Notes: generated by a model from the sequence alone, not told the origin. 64,000 nucleotides of DNA from Aminipila luticellarii (GCF_004103735.1 NZ_CP035281.1:372001-436000); one strand, 5' to 3'. Shown: positions 52,727 through 62,231, counted from the stretch's first letter. A program made the numbers and translations.

Positions 52727-55700
52727 ATGCGAATGTTGAAAACAATGGACGGTAACACGGCGGCAGCTCATGTGGCTTATGCATTTTCAGAAGTTGCGGC
52801 TATTTATCCGATTACACCTTCTTCGGTAATGGCTGAAAATATAGATGAATGGGCTTCCGAAGGCAGAAAAAATATATTTGGAGAACAGGTAAAGGTCTTG
52901 GAAATGCAATCAGAGGGAGGAGCAGCAGGAGCGGTGCACGGTTCTCTGGCAGCAGGAGCTTATACCAGTACTTTTACGGCCTCTCAAGGACTGCTTCTGA
53001 TGATTCCTAACATGTATAAGCTGGCGGGGGAAGAAACACCGGCCGTGCTGCATGTAGCGGCAAGGGCATTGGCTTCTCATGCTTTGTCTATTTTCGGAGA
53101 TCATTCGGATGTAATGGGATGTCGTTCCACCGGATTTGCCATGCTGGCTTCCAATAATCCGCAGGAGGTCATGGATCTGGCTTCTGTGGCGCATCTTTCG
53201 GCAATCGCTGGAAAGGTTCCCATGCTCCATTTCTTCGACGGATTCAGAACCAGCCATGAACAGCAGAAAATAGAAGTCTGGGATTACGATGAGTTAAAAT
53301 CCATGGTGGACTGGGAGGCTGTGGCCGAATTCAGACGTAACGCCAATCATCCGATGCATCCGCACAGCCAAGGCTCAGCGGAGCAGCCGGAGACCTTTTT
53401 CCAACACAGAGAGGCCAGCAATAAACGGTATGAGGAAACCGCAGAGGTGGTCGTGAAATATATGAATAAGGTCAATGAAAAGCTGGGTACGGATTACAAG
53501 CCGTTTAATTACTACGGCGCACCGGATGCAACAGAGATCATCATAGCCATCGGTTCAGTTTGTGATGCGGCAGAAGAAGTTATCGACTACTTGAATGCAA
53601 AGGGTAAAAAGACAGGGATGGTGAAGGTTCATCTGTATCGCCCTTTCTCTACAAAGTATCTTCTGGAAGTCATACCGGAGACTGTAAAGAGCATAGCTGT
53701 ACTGGATCGAACCAAGGAACCCGGTGCTATCGGCGAACCACTGTATCTGGATGTGGTAGCAGCTTTAAGAGAAACTGCCTTTGAAACTGCCACTGTGGTC
53801 GGAGGCCGTTATGGGTTGGGATCAAAGGACGTTCAGCCGGGAGACCTTGTTTCTGTATATGAGAATCTTTGGATGGCAGAACCAAAAAAACAGTTTACCA
53901 TTTCCATTGAAGATGATGTGACGGGGCTGTCTCTGCCCGTTTCGAGCAATCCGGATACCACGGCAGCGGGAACCGTATCCTGCAAGTTCTGGGGCCTGGG
54001 TGCAGACGGTACGGTAGGCGCCAATAAAAACAGCATTAAAATTATCGGGGACCATACAAACAAAAAGGTGCAGGCTTATTTCCAGTATGACTCGAAAAAA
54101 TCAGGCGGCATCACCATCAGCCACCTTCGATTCGGAGATCAGCAGATTAAATCCACCTATTACGTAAAGCAGGCTGATTTTGTTGCCTGTCATCACCCGT
54201 CCTATATGAAGAAATATGACATCGTTCAGGATGTCAAACCCGGCGGTTTCTTCCTGCTGAACTGTCCTTGGACAGATGAAGAACTGGAGGAACACCTTCC
54301 GGCGGCAGCAAAGAGGTATATCGCTAAAAATAATATACAATTCTATACCTGCGATGCCGTGAGCATTGCCATGAACATCGGTCTTGGTGCAAGGAGGACT
54401 AATACCGTTCTTCAAGCAGCGTTTTTTAAGCTGGCCAACATCATTCCGATCGATGAGGCGGTAGGGTATATGAAGGATGCTATCAAAAAAACCTATGGCG
54501 CTAAGGGCGATAAAATCGTAAATATGAATCTTCAGGCCGTGGATGCCGGAGCAAAGCATATTCATAAAGTGGAAATCCCTAAGAACTGGGCGGATGCAGA
54601 AGATTTGCAGGAAGAAAAGGTCATCGACGGACGCGATAAGCTTCATACGGATTACATAAAGGAGATTTTAATTCCGACCAACGCCATGCGCGGGGATTCC
54701 ATTCCGGTCTCAAAATTTATGGATTCGGTATCGGGATTTATTCCTTCGGGAACTGCGGCGTTTGAAAAGCGCGGTATTGCGGTGGAAATTCCAAAATGGC
54801 TGCCGGAAAACTGTATGCAGTGCAACTGGTGCTCCTATTCCTGTCCGCACGGTGTCATTCGGCCTTTTGTTATGGACGAGAAAGAAGCAGAAGAATCCGG
54901 AGCAAAAACGGTAAAGATGAAGGGCTGTGATGACAAGCTGTTCTCTATCGCTGTTTCAGCACTGGATTGTACGGGCTGCGGATCCTGCGCCAGTGTCTGT
55001 CCGGCAAGAAATAAAGCCTTGGAAATGATTCCTGCCGAAGAGGGAACGGAAGAATCCCAGAAGGTCTTTGATTATGCGGTGAAGCATGTGACAGATAAGG
55101 TCATTCCGTTTAAAGAAGATACGGTAAAAGGATCCCAGTTCAAGAAGCCGCTGCTTGAATTCTCCGGAGCTTGTCCGGGATGTGGGGAGTCTCCCTATGC
55201 AAAATTAATCACGCAGCTGTACGGAGACAGAATGTTCATCGCCAATGCCACAGGCTGCTCCTCCATATGGGGATGCAGTGCTCCGAGCACACCGTATACG
55301 GTCAACAAGCAGGGAAGAGGTCCGGCTTGGGCCAATTCGCTGTTCGAGGATAATGCTGAATTCGGTTTAGGGTTAGCCATATCTATGAAAACACGCCGTC
55401 AGGAGATGAAGTCAGCTGTTACCAGACTGGCAGAAGAACCGAAATTTAAAGAGGCTGCATGGGCATGGATCAAGGGAATGGACGAAGTAGAAGAATCGGA
55501 AGAAGCAGGAAACATGCTCTTGGAGCTTTGCCGAACCGAACCGGAGAACGAAGATGCAAAATATGTAGCCGAAAACCGTGATATGCTTCCGAAACCATCC
55601 ATCTGGATGTTCGGCGGTGACGGATGGGCGTATGACATCGGATACGGCGGGCTGGATCACGTGATCGCATCCGGAGAAAACGTAAATATTTTGGTATTTG

Positions 55701-56269
55701 ATACGGAGGTCTATTCCAATACAGGCGGTCAGGCGTCCAAAGCAACGCCGGTAGGTGCTGTGGCACAGTTCTCCGCCAATGGTAAAGCCGTTCGGAAAAA
55801 GAATCTGGCACAGATCGCCATGTCCTATGAATACGTTTACGTAGCACAGATTGCCATGGGCGCCAATCCGGATCAGGCACTTAAAGCCATCCGAGAAGCA
55901 GAGAGCTATGACGGACCTTCCTTGATTATCGCATACGCTCCTTGTATCAGCCACGGAATCAAAGCGGGAATGAATAAGTCCATGTTTGAAATGAAAAGGG
56001 CTGTACGAGCCGGATATTGGAATCTGCTCCGGTACAATCCTGAACTTGCGGCAGCAGGAAAGAATCCTCTTTCTGTTGACAGCCCGGTTCCTACCGAAAG
56101 CTACAATGAATTTATCATGGGAGAGGTTCGATATAACTCGCTGACCTTAAAATTCCCGGATCGGGCAAAGAGGTTGTTTGCTGAAGCAGAAGACATAGCG
56201 ATGAACCGGTATAATGCACTGATCAGGCAGAAAAAGAGCTTGGAACCGCAAGAAGGAGGGGAACAGTAG
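52727..56269 (+). CDS. nifJ: Pyruvate:ferredoxin oxidoreductase
   Basis: 1180 residues, single-chain homodimeric type. It oxidises pyruvate to acetyl-CoA and CO2 with ferredoxin. Domains in order: pyrimidine-binding TPP domain (IYPITPSSVMAE, GEQVKVLEMQSEGGAAG), transketolase C-like and central domains, a two-cluster ferredoxin domain (CMQCNWCSYSC and CTGCGSCASVCPA), and the pyrophosphate-binding TPP domain (GDGWAYDIGYGGLDH with a further Cys cluster, ACPGCGESPYAK). The ATG at 52727 is preferred (AGGAAG 9 bases before, MRMLKTMDGN as in relatives); 52709 is possible. nfnA begins one base after its stop. Confidence 0.95.
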   Translation: MRMLKTMDGNTAAAHVAYAFSEVAAIYPITPSSVMAENIDEWASEGRKNIFGEQVKVLEMQSEGGAAGAVHGSLAAGAYTSTFTASQGLLLMIPNMYKLAGEETPAVLHVAARALASHALSIFGDHSDVMGCRSTGFAMLASNNPQEVMDLASVAHLSAIAGKVPMLHFFDGFRTSHEQQKIEVWDYDELKSMVDWEAVAEFRRNANHPMHPHSQGSAEQPETFFQHREASNKRYEETAEVVVKYMNKVNEKLGTDYKPFNYYGAPDATEIIIAIGSVCDAAEEVIDYLNAKGKKTGMVKVHLYRPFSTKYLLEVIPETVKSIAVLDRTKEPGAIGEPLYLDVVAALRETAFETATVVGGRYGLGSKDVQPGDLVSVYENLWMAEPKKQFTISIEDDVTGLSLPVSSNPDTTAAGTVSCKFWGLGADGTVGANKNSIKIIGDHTNKKVQAYFQYDSKKSGGITISHLRFGDQQIKSTYYVKQADFVACHHPSYMKKYDIVQDVKPGGFFLLNCPWTDEELEEHLPAAAKRYIAKNNIQFYTCDAVSIAMNIGLGARRTNTVLQAAFFKLANIIPIDEAVGYMKDAIKKTYGAKGDKIVNMNLQAVDAGAKHIHKVEIPKNWADAEDLQEEKVIDGRDKLHTDYIKEILIPTNAMRGDSIPVSKFMDSVSGFIPSGTAAFEKRGIAVEIPKWLPENCMQCNWCSYSCPHGVIRPFVMDEKEAEESGAKTVKMKGCDDKLFSIAVSALDCTGCGSCASVCPARNKALEMIPAEEGTEESQKVFDYAVKHVTDKVIPFKEDTVKGSQFKKPLLEFSGACPGCGESPYAKLITQLYGDRMFIANATGCSSIWGCSAPSTPYTVNKQGRGPAWANSLFEDNAEFGLGLAISMKTRRQEMKSAVTRLAEEPKFKEAAWAWIKGMDEVEESEEAGNMLLELCRTEPENEDAKYVAENRDMLPKPSIWMFGGDGWAYDIGYGGLDHVIASGENVNILVFDTEVYSNTGGQASKATPVGAVAQFSANGKAVRKKNLAQIAMSYEYVYVAQIAMGANPDQALKAIREAESYDGPSLIIAYAPCISHGIKAGMNKSMFEMKRAVRAGYWNLLRYNPELAAAGKNPLSVDSPVPTESYNEFIMGEVRYNSLTLKFPDRAKRLFAEAEDIAMNRYNALIRQKKSLEPQEGGEQ

Positions 56270-56270
56270 T

Positions 56271-57119
56271 ATGTATAAGATCGTAGGAAAGCGACGTTTG
56301 AACTCAACGATTACATGGCTTGAAATCGAAGCACCTTTAGTGGCAAGAAAGGCAAGACCGGGACAGTTCATCATATTGCGCACGGATGAATACGGCGAGA
56401 GAATTCCGCTTACGATGGCCGGACATAATGCAGAAAAAGGCACGATTGATATCATTTATCAGGCAGTAGGCAAGACCACCCTGCTTCTGGATCAATTTGA
56501 AGTGGGAGATGCTCTGGCAGACGTGGTGGGGCCTTTGGGAAAACCCACCGAAATGGAAGGATTAAAACGGGTTGCTGTGGTAGGCGGCGGTACGGGAAAT
56601 GCGCTGGCCTATCCTATAGCAAAGGGCATGCACGATGCGGGTATTGAAGTCGACATGATTGCCGGCTTTCAGACAAAGGATGTGGTGATTTTAGAAGAGG
56701 AATTCAGAGCGGGAACCACCAACCTTTATATTACAACAGATGACGGGTCATACGGCGAAAAAGGCTTCACGACGGATAAGCTGAAAGCATTGATTGAAGC
56801 AGGCAATCCGTATGATGAAGTCGTTGCCGTAGGGCCGCCTGTCATGATGAAGTTTGTCTGTCAGCTTACAAAAAAATATGGAATTAAAACGGTAGTCTCC
56901 CTTACAGCCTATATGGTGGATGGAACCGGCATGTGCGGCGGCTGCCGTGTGGTCATAGGGGGCGAAAATAAATTTGCCTGCGTGGACGGCCCGGAGTTTG
57001 ACGGTCAGCTTGTGGACTGGGATGAGCTTATTCAGCGTAATTCCTTCTATAAAGAGCAGGAAAAGGAAGACATCACACATGTATGCCGTTTGACAGGAGG
57101 TGTTCGTTACTATGCTTAA
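56271..57119 (+). CDS. nfnA: NADH-dependent reduced ferredoxin:NADP oxidoreductase, subunit A (NfnA-like)
   Basis: 282 residues. FAD/NAD-binding reductase fold (ARPGQFIILRTDEYGERIPL, AVVGGGTGNALAYPIAKG) with a [2Fe-2S] motif DGTGMCGGCRVVIGG ending in FACVDGPEFDG. NfnAB couples NADH, NADPH and ferredoxin by electron bifurcation. Sits between nifJ and nfnB and overlaps nfnB by 8 bases. Confidence 0.9.
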   Translation: MYKIVGKRRLNSTITWLEIEAPLVARKARPGQFIILRTDEYGERIPLTMAGHNAEKGTIDIIYQAVGKTTLLLDQFEVGDALADVVGPLGKPTEMEGLKRVAVVGGGTGNALAYPIAKGMHDAGIEVDMIAGFQTKDVVILEEEFRAGTTNLYITTDDGSYGEKGFTTDKLKALIEAGNPYDEVVAVGPPVMMKFVCQLTKKYGIKTVVSLTAYMVDGTGMCGGCRVVIGGENKFACVDGPEFDGQLVDWDELIQRNSFYKEQEKEDITHVCRLTGGVRYYA

Positions 57120-58503
57120 TCTGGCGAAAGAAAAAAATCCTATGCCTGAACAGGATCCTATGGTTCGTAATAAAAATTTTAAAGAAGTCTCTACCGGTTA
57201 TACGGAAGACATGGCGGTCAATGAAGCGATGCGATGTCTGCAATGCCGAAAGAAACCATGTACCACAGGCTGTCCGGTTCGAGTGCGTATTCCTGAATTT
57301 ATCGCAAAGATTGCAGAAGGTGAATTTGAGGAAGCGTATCAGATCATCAGTACGACCAGTTCCCTTCCGGCTATCTGCGGACGTGTCTGCCCGCAGGAGA
57401 ATCAGTGCGAAGGCAGGTGCTCTCAAGGAACAAAGGGCGAGCCTGTAGCCATTGGACGGCTGGAGCGCTTCGCTGCGGATTGGCACCGGGAGCATGGCAC
57501 AGATGAATCAGTGGAAAGAGCAGAAGGCAATGGGCATAAGGTGGCGGTGGTAGGCTCCGGTCCGGCGGGTCTTGCCTGCGCAGGTGATTTAATCGCAAAA
57601 GGCTATGATGTCACTGTATTTGAAAGCTTGCACAAGGAAGGCGGTGTGCTGGCCTATGGCATTCCGGAATTTCGTCTGCCGAAAGCCATCGTGTCCGCAG
57701 AGGTTTCCGCTCTACAGGAGAAAGGGGTGGAATTCGTAAACAATGCGGTCATTGGGATGTCCATGACGGTAGACGAATTGTTTGAGGACGGATATGAAGC
57801 CGTATTTGTGGGGACCGGAGCTGGTCTGCCCCAGTTCATGAATATTCCCGGAGAAAATCTGCTGGGGGTTTATTCGGCTAATGAATATTTGACCCGTATC
57901 AATCTGATGAAGGCATACAAGCCGGAATACGATACGCCGATTCAAATCGCAAAGCGGGTGGCCGTAATCGGCGGCGGTAACGTTGCTATGGATGCGGCTC
58001 GCTGTGCGAAAAGAATGGGTGCAGAAGAAGTGTATATCGTATATCGCCGTTCCATGGATGAAATTCCTGCCCGCAAGGAAGAAATCCATCATGCTATAGA
58101 GGAAGGAATCATCTTCCGGTTACTGACTAATCCGGTGGCCATTAAAGGAACGGAGGAAGCTTATGTCTGCGGATTGGAGTGTGTGGAAATGGAACTGGGA
58201 GAACCGGATGCTTCAGGAAGAAGAAGGCCGGTAGAAAAGAAAGGCTCCAATTTTATTCTGGATGTGGATGCCGTCATCATGGCAATCGGAACAAGGCTGA
58301 ATAAATTGATCCTGGAGACGACCGAAGACTTAGAGCCAAATAAGAAAGGCGGAATCGGTGCGGATGAAAAGACCGGAGCCACAAGCCACAAAGGCATTTT
58401 TGCCGGCGGCGACGCAGTGACCGGAGCGGCAACAGTCATTCTTGCCATGGGAGCAGGAAAAAATGCCGCAGACAGTATTGACCAATATCTGGAGGCAAAC
58501 TAA
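57112..58503 (+). CDS. nfnB: NADH-dependent reduced ferredoxin:NADP oxidoreductase, subunit B (NfnB/GltD-like)
   Basis: 463 residues. N-terminal region with CLQCRKKPCTTGCPVR and CGRVCPQENQCEGRC for [4Fe-4S] clusters, then two Rossmann folds (VAVVGSGPAGLACAGDLIAK for FAD; VAVIGGGNVAMDAARCAKRM for NADPH) ending in GIFAGGDAVTGAATVILAMG. GltD-like small glutamate synthase subunit is the alternative name; the adjacent nfnA and absence of gltB favour Nfn. The ATG at 57112 follows AGGAGGTG; GTG 57100 lies inside it. Confidence 0.9.
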   Translation: MLNLAKEKNPMPEQDPMVRNKNFKEVSTGYTEDMAVNEAMRCLQCRKKPCTTGCPVRVRIPEFIAKIAEGEFEEAYQIISTTSSLPAICGRVCPQENQCEGRCSQGTKGEPVAIGRLERFAADWHREHGTDESVERAEGNGHKVAVVGSGPAGLACAGDLIAKGYDVTVFESLHKEGGVLAYGIPEFRLPKAIVSAEVSALQEKGVEFVNNAVIGMSMTVDELFEDGYEAVFVGTGAGLPQFMNIPGENLLGVYSANEYLTRINLMKAYKPEYDTPIQIAKRVAVIGGGNVAMDAARCAKRMGAEEVYIVYRRSMDEIPARKEEIHHAIEEGIIFRLLTNPVAIKGTEEAYVCGLECVEMELGEPDASGRRRPVEKKGSNFILDVDAVIMAIGTRLNKLILETTEDLEPNKKGGIGADEKTGATSHKGIFAGGDAVTGAATVILAMGAGKNAADSIDQYLEAN

Positions 58504-58525
58504 GCCATACCTTCTTTAGAAATTT

Positions 58526-58566
58526 AAAACCCCCATCATTTAGTAATAAAATGATAGGGGTTTTTG
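58526..58566 (+). terminator. Terminator after nfnB
   Basis: AAAACCCCCATCATTT paired with AAATGATAGGGGTTTTT (one bulged C), then GTCCC. A following TATAAT (58619-58624) probably starts the next gene. Confidence 0.88.
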
Positions 58567-58618
58567 TCCCTTTGAAAAGAATGCGAAAGAATTAGATGTT
58601 TTTTAGCTAAAAAAAGGG

Positions 58619-58624
58619 TATAAT
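58619..58624 (+). promoter_or_regulatory. -10 element for the beta-CASP hydrolase gene
   Basis: Perfect TATAAT 50 bases before the start; a -35 is not obvious (ATGTTT at 58596). Confidence 0.4.
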
Positions 58625-58673
58625 TAAATTGTCAATACATTCTGATAATATTTGGTATTAGGAGGTTCAAAGA

Positions 58674-60356
58674 ATGAAGATTCAATTTTGCGGGGCAGCA
58701 TCGGGGGTCACGGGCTCCTGTCATTTAATTACAACAGAAAAGCACAAGATTCTTTTGGACTGTGGGCAATTTCAGGGAGGAAAGGCTATGGAAGCCATGA
58801 ACTATGAACCCTTCCCTTTTAATCCGGCAGAAATAGATTATGTGATATTAAGTCATGCACATATTGACCACTGCGGCAGGATTCCCCTGCTCATCAAAAG
58901 AGGCTTTAAAGGTGATATTTATTGTACGGATGCTACCGCCGATCTGGTGGAGGTCATGCTCAAGGACAGCGGATACATACATGAAAAGGAAGCCGAATGG
59001 AAAAACCGTAAGGCGGAAAGAGCGGGAAAAGCTCTGGTGGAACCCCTGTATACTTACAATGATGCGCTGGATTCCATCAAATATTTAAAACCGGTCTTAT
59101 ATGATCAGCTGGTTGAATTAAATGAGGAAATGAAGGTTGTATTTAATGATGCAGGGCATATTTTGGGTTCTGCCATCATAGAGCTTTGGGTAGAAGAAGA
59201 AGGAAAGGTGTCTAAGCTCGTTTTCTCCGGCGATCTGGGCGTAAAGAACCGTCCAATCTTACGGGATCCTACTATTATTAAAAAGGCCGATTATGTCATT
59301 ATGGAAAGTACATACGGCAACCGTCTTCATCCGGAAAATTCTCTGAGCGTGGATGAGATCATCAAGATTGTGCTAAAGACCATTAAACGGGGAGGAACTG
59401 TTGTTATACCATCGTTTGCAGTGGGCAGGACTCAAGAATTGATTTATATGTTCAACCGTTTTTATCAGGATAATTCAGAATACAAAAAGCAGCTGGAAAA
59501 TCTGATGATTTATGTGGACAGCCCTATGGCTACCACAGCCACAGAGGTTTTCAGAAAAAATGCTCAAGTGTTTGATGAAGAAACGAAAGAATACATCTTA
59601 AGAGGAGACAATCCGCTGGACTTCAAAAACCTACGATTCACCAGAAGTACGGAAGATTCCATCCAACTGAACCTGGACAAGCATCCGAAGGTCATCATTT
59701 CTGCCAGCGGGATGTGTGAAGCCGGAAGAATCCGACATCACTTAAAGCACAATCTTTGGAATCCGAAATCCAGCATTATATTCGTAGGATATCAGGCGGA
59801 AGGAACGTTAGGAAGACTGCTGGTAGACGGAATAAAGGATGTGACTCTATTTGGTGAAGAGGTTCATGTAAATGCAGAGATCTACAATCTGGAAGGCTTC
59901 TCCGGTCACGCAGACAGAGATGGTCTGCTTTCTTGGCTGGCAGGCTTTAGGGAAGAACCAAGCGAAATATTTCTGGTACATGGAGAATCCGAAGCGAAAC
60001 ATGATTTTGCAGAGACCATAAAAAAAGAACTGGGCTATGAGGCTGTTGTGGTAGAGGGAATGTCTGAATTTGCTCTTGAAAACCATAAGATCATAAATAT
60101 GGAGGAGGCTTTAAGAGAGGCCGTAAATCAGGAAGAGCTCTTTAAAATTAAGAAGCGTATTTCCAATATTCATGATGATTTGGAGAGCATTTTATACCAC
60201 ACTCAGCTGGCAATGGATGAAGAACTTCCGCCGGAGAGAGTGGCCGAAATCAATAACATGGTATTGGAACTGGAGAAGATGTCTTTGAATTTAGGTTCTG
60301 CAGTGACAAAGGAAGATCAGACAGAGCAGTCAGCATTTGAAGATGCGGGAAAATAG
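58674..60356 (+). CDS. MBL-fold beta-CASP RNA-processing hydrolase
   Basis: 560 residues. Metallo-beta-lactamase motif SHAHIDHCG (His61, His63, Asp65, His66), SGDLGVKN, the beta-CASP insert (about 200-400, with DSPMATTATEVFRKN and SASGMCEAGRIRHH), and the RMMBL domain with GFSGHADRDGLLSW near residue 405. Archaeal/bacterial CPSF-like or YsgC-like enzymes cleave RNA. The last 80 residues are a helical, acidic extension beyond the usual fold. Confidence 0.87.
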   Translation: MKIQFCGAASGVTGSCHLITTEKHKILLDCGQFQGGKAMEAMNYEPFPFNPAEIDYVILSHAHIDHCGRIPLLIKRGFKGDIYCTDATADLVEVMLKDSGYIHEKEAEWKNRKAERAGKALVEPLYTYNDALDSIKYLKPVLYDQLVELNEEMKVVFNDAGHILGSAIIELWVEEEGKVSKLVFSGDLGVKNRPILRDPTIIKKADYVIMESTYGNRLHPENSLSVDEIIKIVLKTIKRGGTVVIPSFAVGRTQELIYMFNRFYQDNSEYKKQLENLMIYVDSPMATTATEVFRKNAQVFDEETKEYILRGDNPLDFKNLRFTRSTEDSIQLNLDKHPKVIISASGMCEAGRIRHHLKHNLWNPKSSIIFVGYQAEGTLGRLLVDGIKDVTLFGEEVHVNAEIYNLEGFSGHADRDGLLSWLAGFREEPSEIFLVHGESEAKHDFAETIKKELGYEAVVVEGMSEFALENHKIINMEEALREAVNQEELFKIKKRISNIHDDLESILYHTQLAMDEELPPERVAEINNMVLELEKMSLNLGSAVTKEDQTEQSAFEDAGK

Positions 60357-60391
60357 TATATCTTGAATTAATAGCATTAAAAAGTTATTGG

Positions 60392-60437
60392 AAAGCCTGT
60401 TTAGGCGCTTCGCAAGGAGCAGTCTAAATGGGCTTTT
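60392..60437 (+). terminator. Terminator after the beta-CASP gene
   Basis: AAAGCCTGTTTAG/CTAAATGGGCTTTTTT with one mismatch, enclosing a smaller GCGCTTCGCAAGGAGC hairpin. Confidence 0.8.
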
Positions 60438-60601
60438 TTAATTATGCATATCGTATAAGATTTTATGGGGAATGAAATAAAGTCATTTTTTATGAATTGG
60501 GAATGTAGACTAAAAAAATGGAGAGTTTTTGTAAATTTTTATATCATTTTAAAATAATTGCACATTTCATGTAGCTGAGACAACATCTTATGCAAACAGT
60601 A

Positions 60602-60629
60602 TTGACAATTTTTTCCGGAAAGGTAAGAT
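60602..60629 (+). promoter_or_regulatory. SigA-type promoter for the unknown 275-residue protein
   Basis: Perfect TTGACA, 16-base spacer, TAAGAT. Confidence 0.55.
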
Positions 60630-60681
60630 GTAGTAGAAAAAAATTTTTTCAAAATCTAGTAAGAGAGGGAGAAAGAGAAGT

Positions 60682-61509
60682 ATGAATGGAATAGGTATAA
60701 GTAACATAGGAAGCAATGCCGGAAGCAAAAATCAGCAGAAAAAAACCACCACGGTAGACGGAAATCTGGCTGTGGGATTTAGGGATTTGCTGGAAACAAA
60801 AAAGAGTCAAGAGGTCGGAGCAACGGACAGAACCAAAGACACGCTGAACATTTCGGGGTATGCCAACGTACCCCAGAGATTGGCGGAGCTGCAGAAGCTG
60901 CACGAGGAAACCGATTATAGTGGGATGACGGATATGGAGATCTATAAACTGATCAATGACAGGTATGAGCAGGCATTTCCTCACAGGGGGGCTAAAATGG
61001 AGTTAAATACGCCAAAGTATCAAGACATAGGGATACAAAATATGGCTAATTTGCGAGAGGCCATTAAAAATCCAAACTTCGTACAGTTAAGAGGAGAAGC
61101 GTCTTATAATCGTGCTAAAGAATACTTTGGCTATCAAGGCTTATCCAACTCTGAAATCATTCAGAAGGTAAAGGAGGAAATCCCAGATGATGGAAGTTTG
61201 GAAAATAAAATAGAAATAAGAGACCGTTTAGCTGGTATGGGTCTTATTAGCGATATAACGGTTATGGCATTTCATAGCAGCATAGCCCATTTACAAAGGC
61301 AAGTATTCCGAGAAACTTTTGGACAAGAAGCAGCGAAGGATATCAATGCCTTTGAGAACTGGCTCAGGAGTGGGAGCATGGAAGATGTGCAGATGAGCTG
61401 GGGAGAAATGAAGGAATTTATGTTCGGCACTATGAAGGTTGCTGAAATCTATGGTGTAGAGGTTCAGAAAGAGCTGAATGATTTATTTAAGGAACTGAGT
61501 GAAGGTTAA
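60682..61509 (+). CDS. Unknown 275-residue soluble protein
   Basis: I do not recognise a family. The protein begins with a Gly/Asn/Ser-rich, flexible head (MNGIGISNIGSNAGSKNQQK, 1-25), then is mostly helical and charged, with no signal peptide, no membrane segment and no Cys. The mid-region repeats a Tyr/Leu/Glu pattern (LHEETDYSGMTDMEIYKLIN). It has its own promoter and AGAGGGAG ribosome site. Head-plus-helical layouts occur in secreted flagellar or type III-like substrates, but this is only an analogy. Confidence 0.7.
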   Translation: MNGIGISNIGSNAGSKNQQKKTTTVDGNLAVGFRDLLETKKSQEVGATDRTKDTLNISGYANVPQRLAELQKLHEETDYSGMTDMEIYKLINDRYEQAFPHRGAKMELNTPKYQDIGIQNMANLREAIKNPNFVQLRGEASYNRAKEYFGYQGLSNSEIIQKVKEEIPDDGSLENKIEIRDRLAGMGLISDITVMAFHSSIAHLQRQVFRETFGQEAAKDINAFENWLRSGSMEDVQMSWGEMKEFMFGTMKVAEIYGVEVQKELNDLFKELSEG

Positions 61510-61529
61510 TATAGAACAATTAAAAGTAT

Positions 61530-61553
61530 CCCAATAAAGTTTAACTTATTGGG
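61530..61553. terminator. Stem-loop between convergent genes
   Basis: CCCAATAA/TTATTGGG perfect 8-bp stem with 8-base loop. On the minus strand it is followed by ATACTTTT, so it most likely ends niaR. Confidence 0.6.
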
Positions 61554-61579
61554 GTCACAGGATAAATCCAAGGAGTATT

Positions 61580-62104
61580 TTATTTAATTAACATATTTTT
61601 TGATTCCAGTGCCTTTTTTATGAGCTGAAAGGTTTTTTCATCCCGGCAGCCCACTTTATGAAGGTGAATCCCCTCAGTGAGACAGCTCAAGGGCAGATCG
61701 GAGTTATTCTGAATTTTGTTGAGAAATAAATCCACATCGTATCGGGAAGACAGGTTCAGTTTTCCGGACAGCTGCCCATACAGAGAATGCTCGATCGTCA
61801 CGTCCAGTACTTCGGCCCCAAAATCTACAATGGTGTACAGTTCCTCGCGAAGCTGATCGGATGTGTGCCTGCAAGCAAGGATTCCTTCAAAATCATGGCC
61901 GCTCTTTGCACTGCCATCCTCGGAGAGAATATATCCCCTAGGCGTTGCGGAAATGTTTACACCACCGGCGCGAAGCAAAGCGATATCGCTGACGATGATC
62001 TGTCTGCTGACTTCAAGTAAAGAAGCTAAATGGGAAGCACTGGTGGGCATAGAGCTGGATTTTAAATAGGATATAATTCGTTCTCTTCGTTTAGCTGCAT
62101 TCAT
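61580..62104 (-). CDS. niaR: NiaR-type transcriptional repressor of niacin genes (3H domain)
   Basis: 174 residues. An N-terminal HTH (AAKRRERIISYLKSSSMPTS with LLEVSRQIIVSDIALL) is followed by the 3H domain, with conserved His in ACRHTSDQ, IEHSLYG and TEGIHLHKVG. NiaR binds nicotinic acid and represses NAD biosynthesis or uptake genes. The ATG at 62104 follows GGGAGG; the longer upstream frame is not conserved. A dyad CTGT-N4-ACAG near the -35 suggests autoregulation. No niacin gene adjoins it. Confidence 0.88.
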   Translation of the reverse strand: MNAAKRRERIISYLKSSSMPTSASHLASLLEVSRQIIVSDIALLRAGGVNISATPRGYILSEDGSAKSGHDFEGILACRHTSDQLREELYTIVDFGAEVLDVTIEHSLYGQLSGKLNLSSRYDVDLFLNKIQNNSDLPLSCLTEGIHLHKVGCRDEKTFQLIKKALESKNMLIK

Positions 62105-62152
62105 CTGGTTACCTCCCTTTCCGCCTTCATGCGGATAAATCTCATATGAAGT

Positions 62153-62181
62153 ATCATACCATCCATTTATATTTCGGTCAA
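62153..62181 (-). promoter_or_regulatory. SigA promoter for niaR
   Basis: Minus strand TTGACC, 17-base spacer, TATGAT. Confidence 0.65.
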
Positions 62182-62188
62182 TATACAA

Positions 62189-62200
62189 CTGTAAAGACAG
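62189..62200 (-). promoter_or_regulatory. Possible NiaR operator
   Basis: Perfect CTGT-N4-ACAG dyad, 7 bases upstream of the niaR -35 on the minus strand. Confidence 0.4.
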
Positions 62201-62231
62201 AATAACGGGGTAAAGAGGAATAAGCAAAAAG

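Larger units (their letters stand above)
60357..60681 (+). other. 325-base non-coding stretch
   Basis: Contains a terminator (60392-60437), an AT-rich stretch without genes, and a promoter (60602-60629) for the unknown protein at 60682. Confidence 0.7.
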
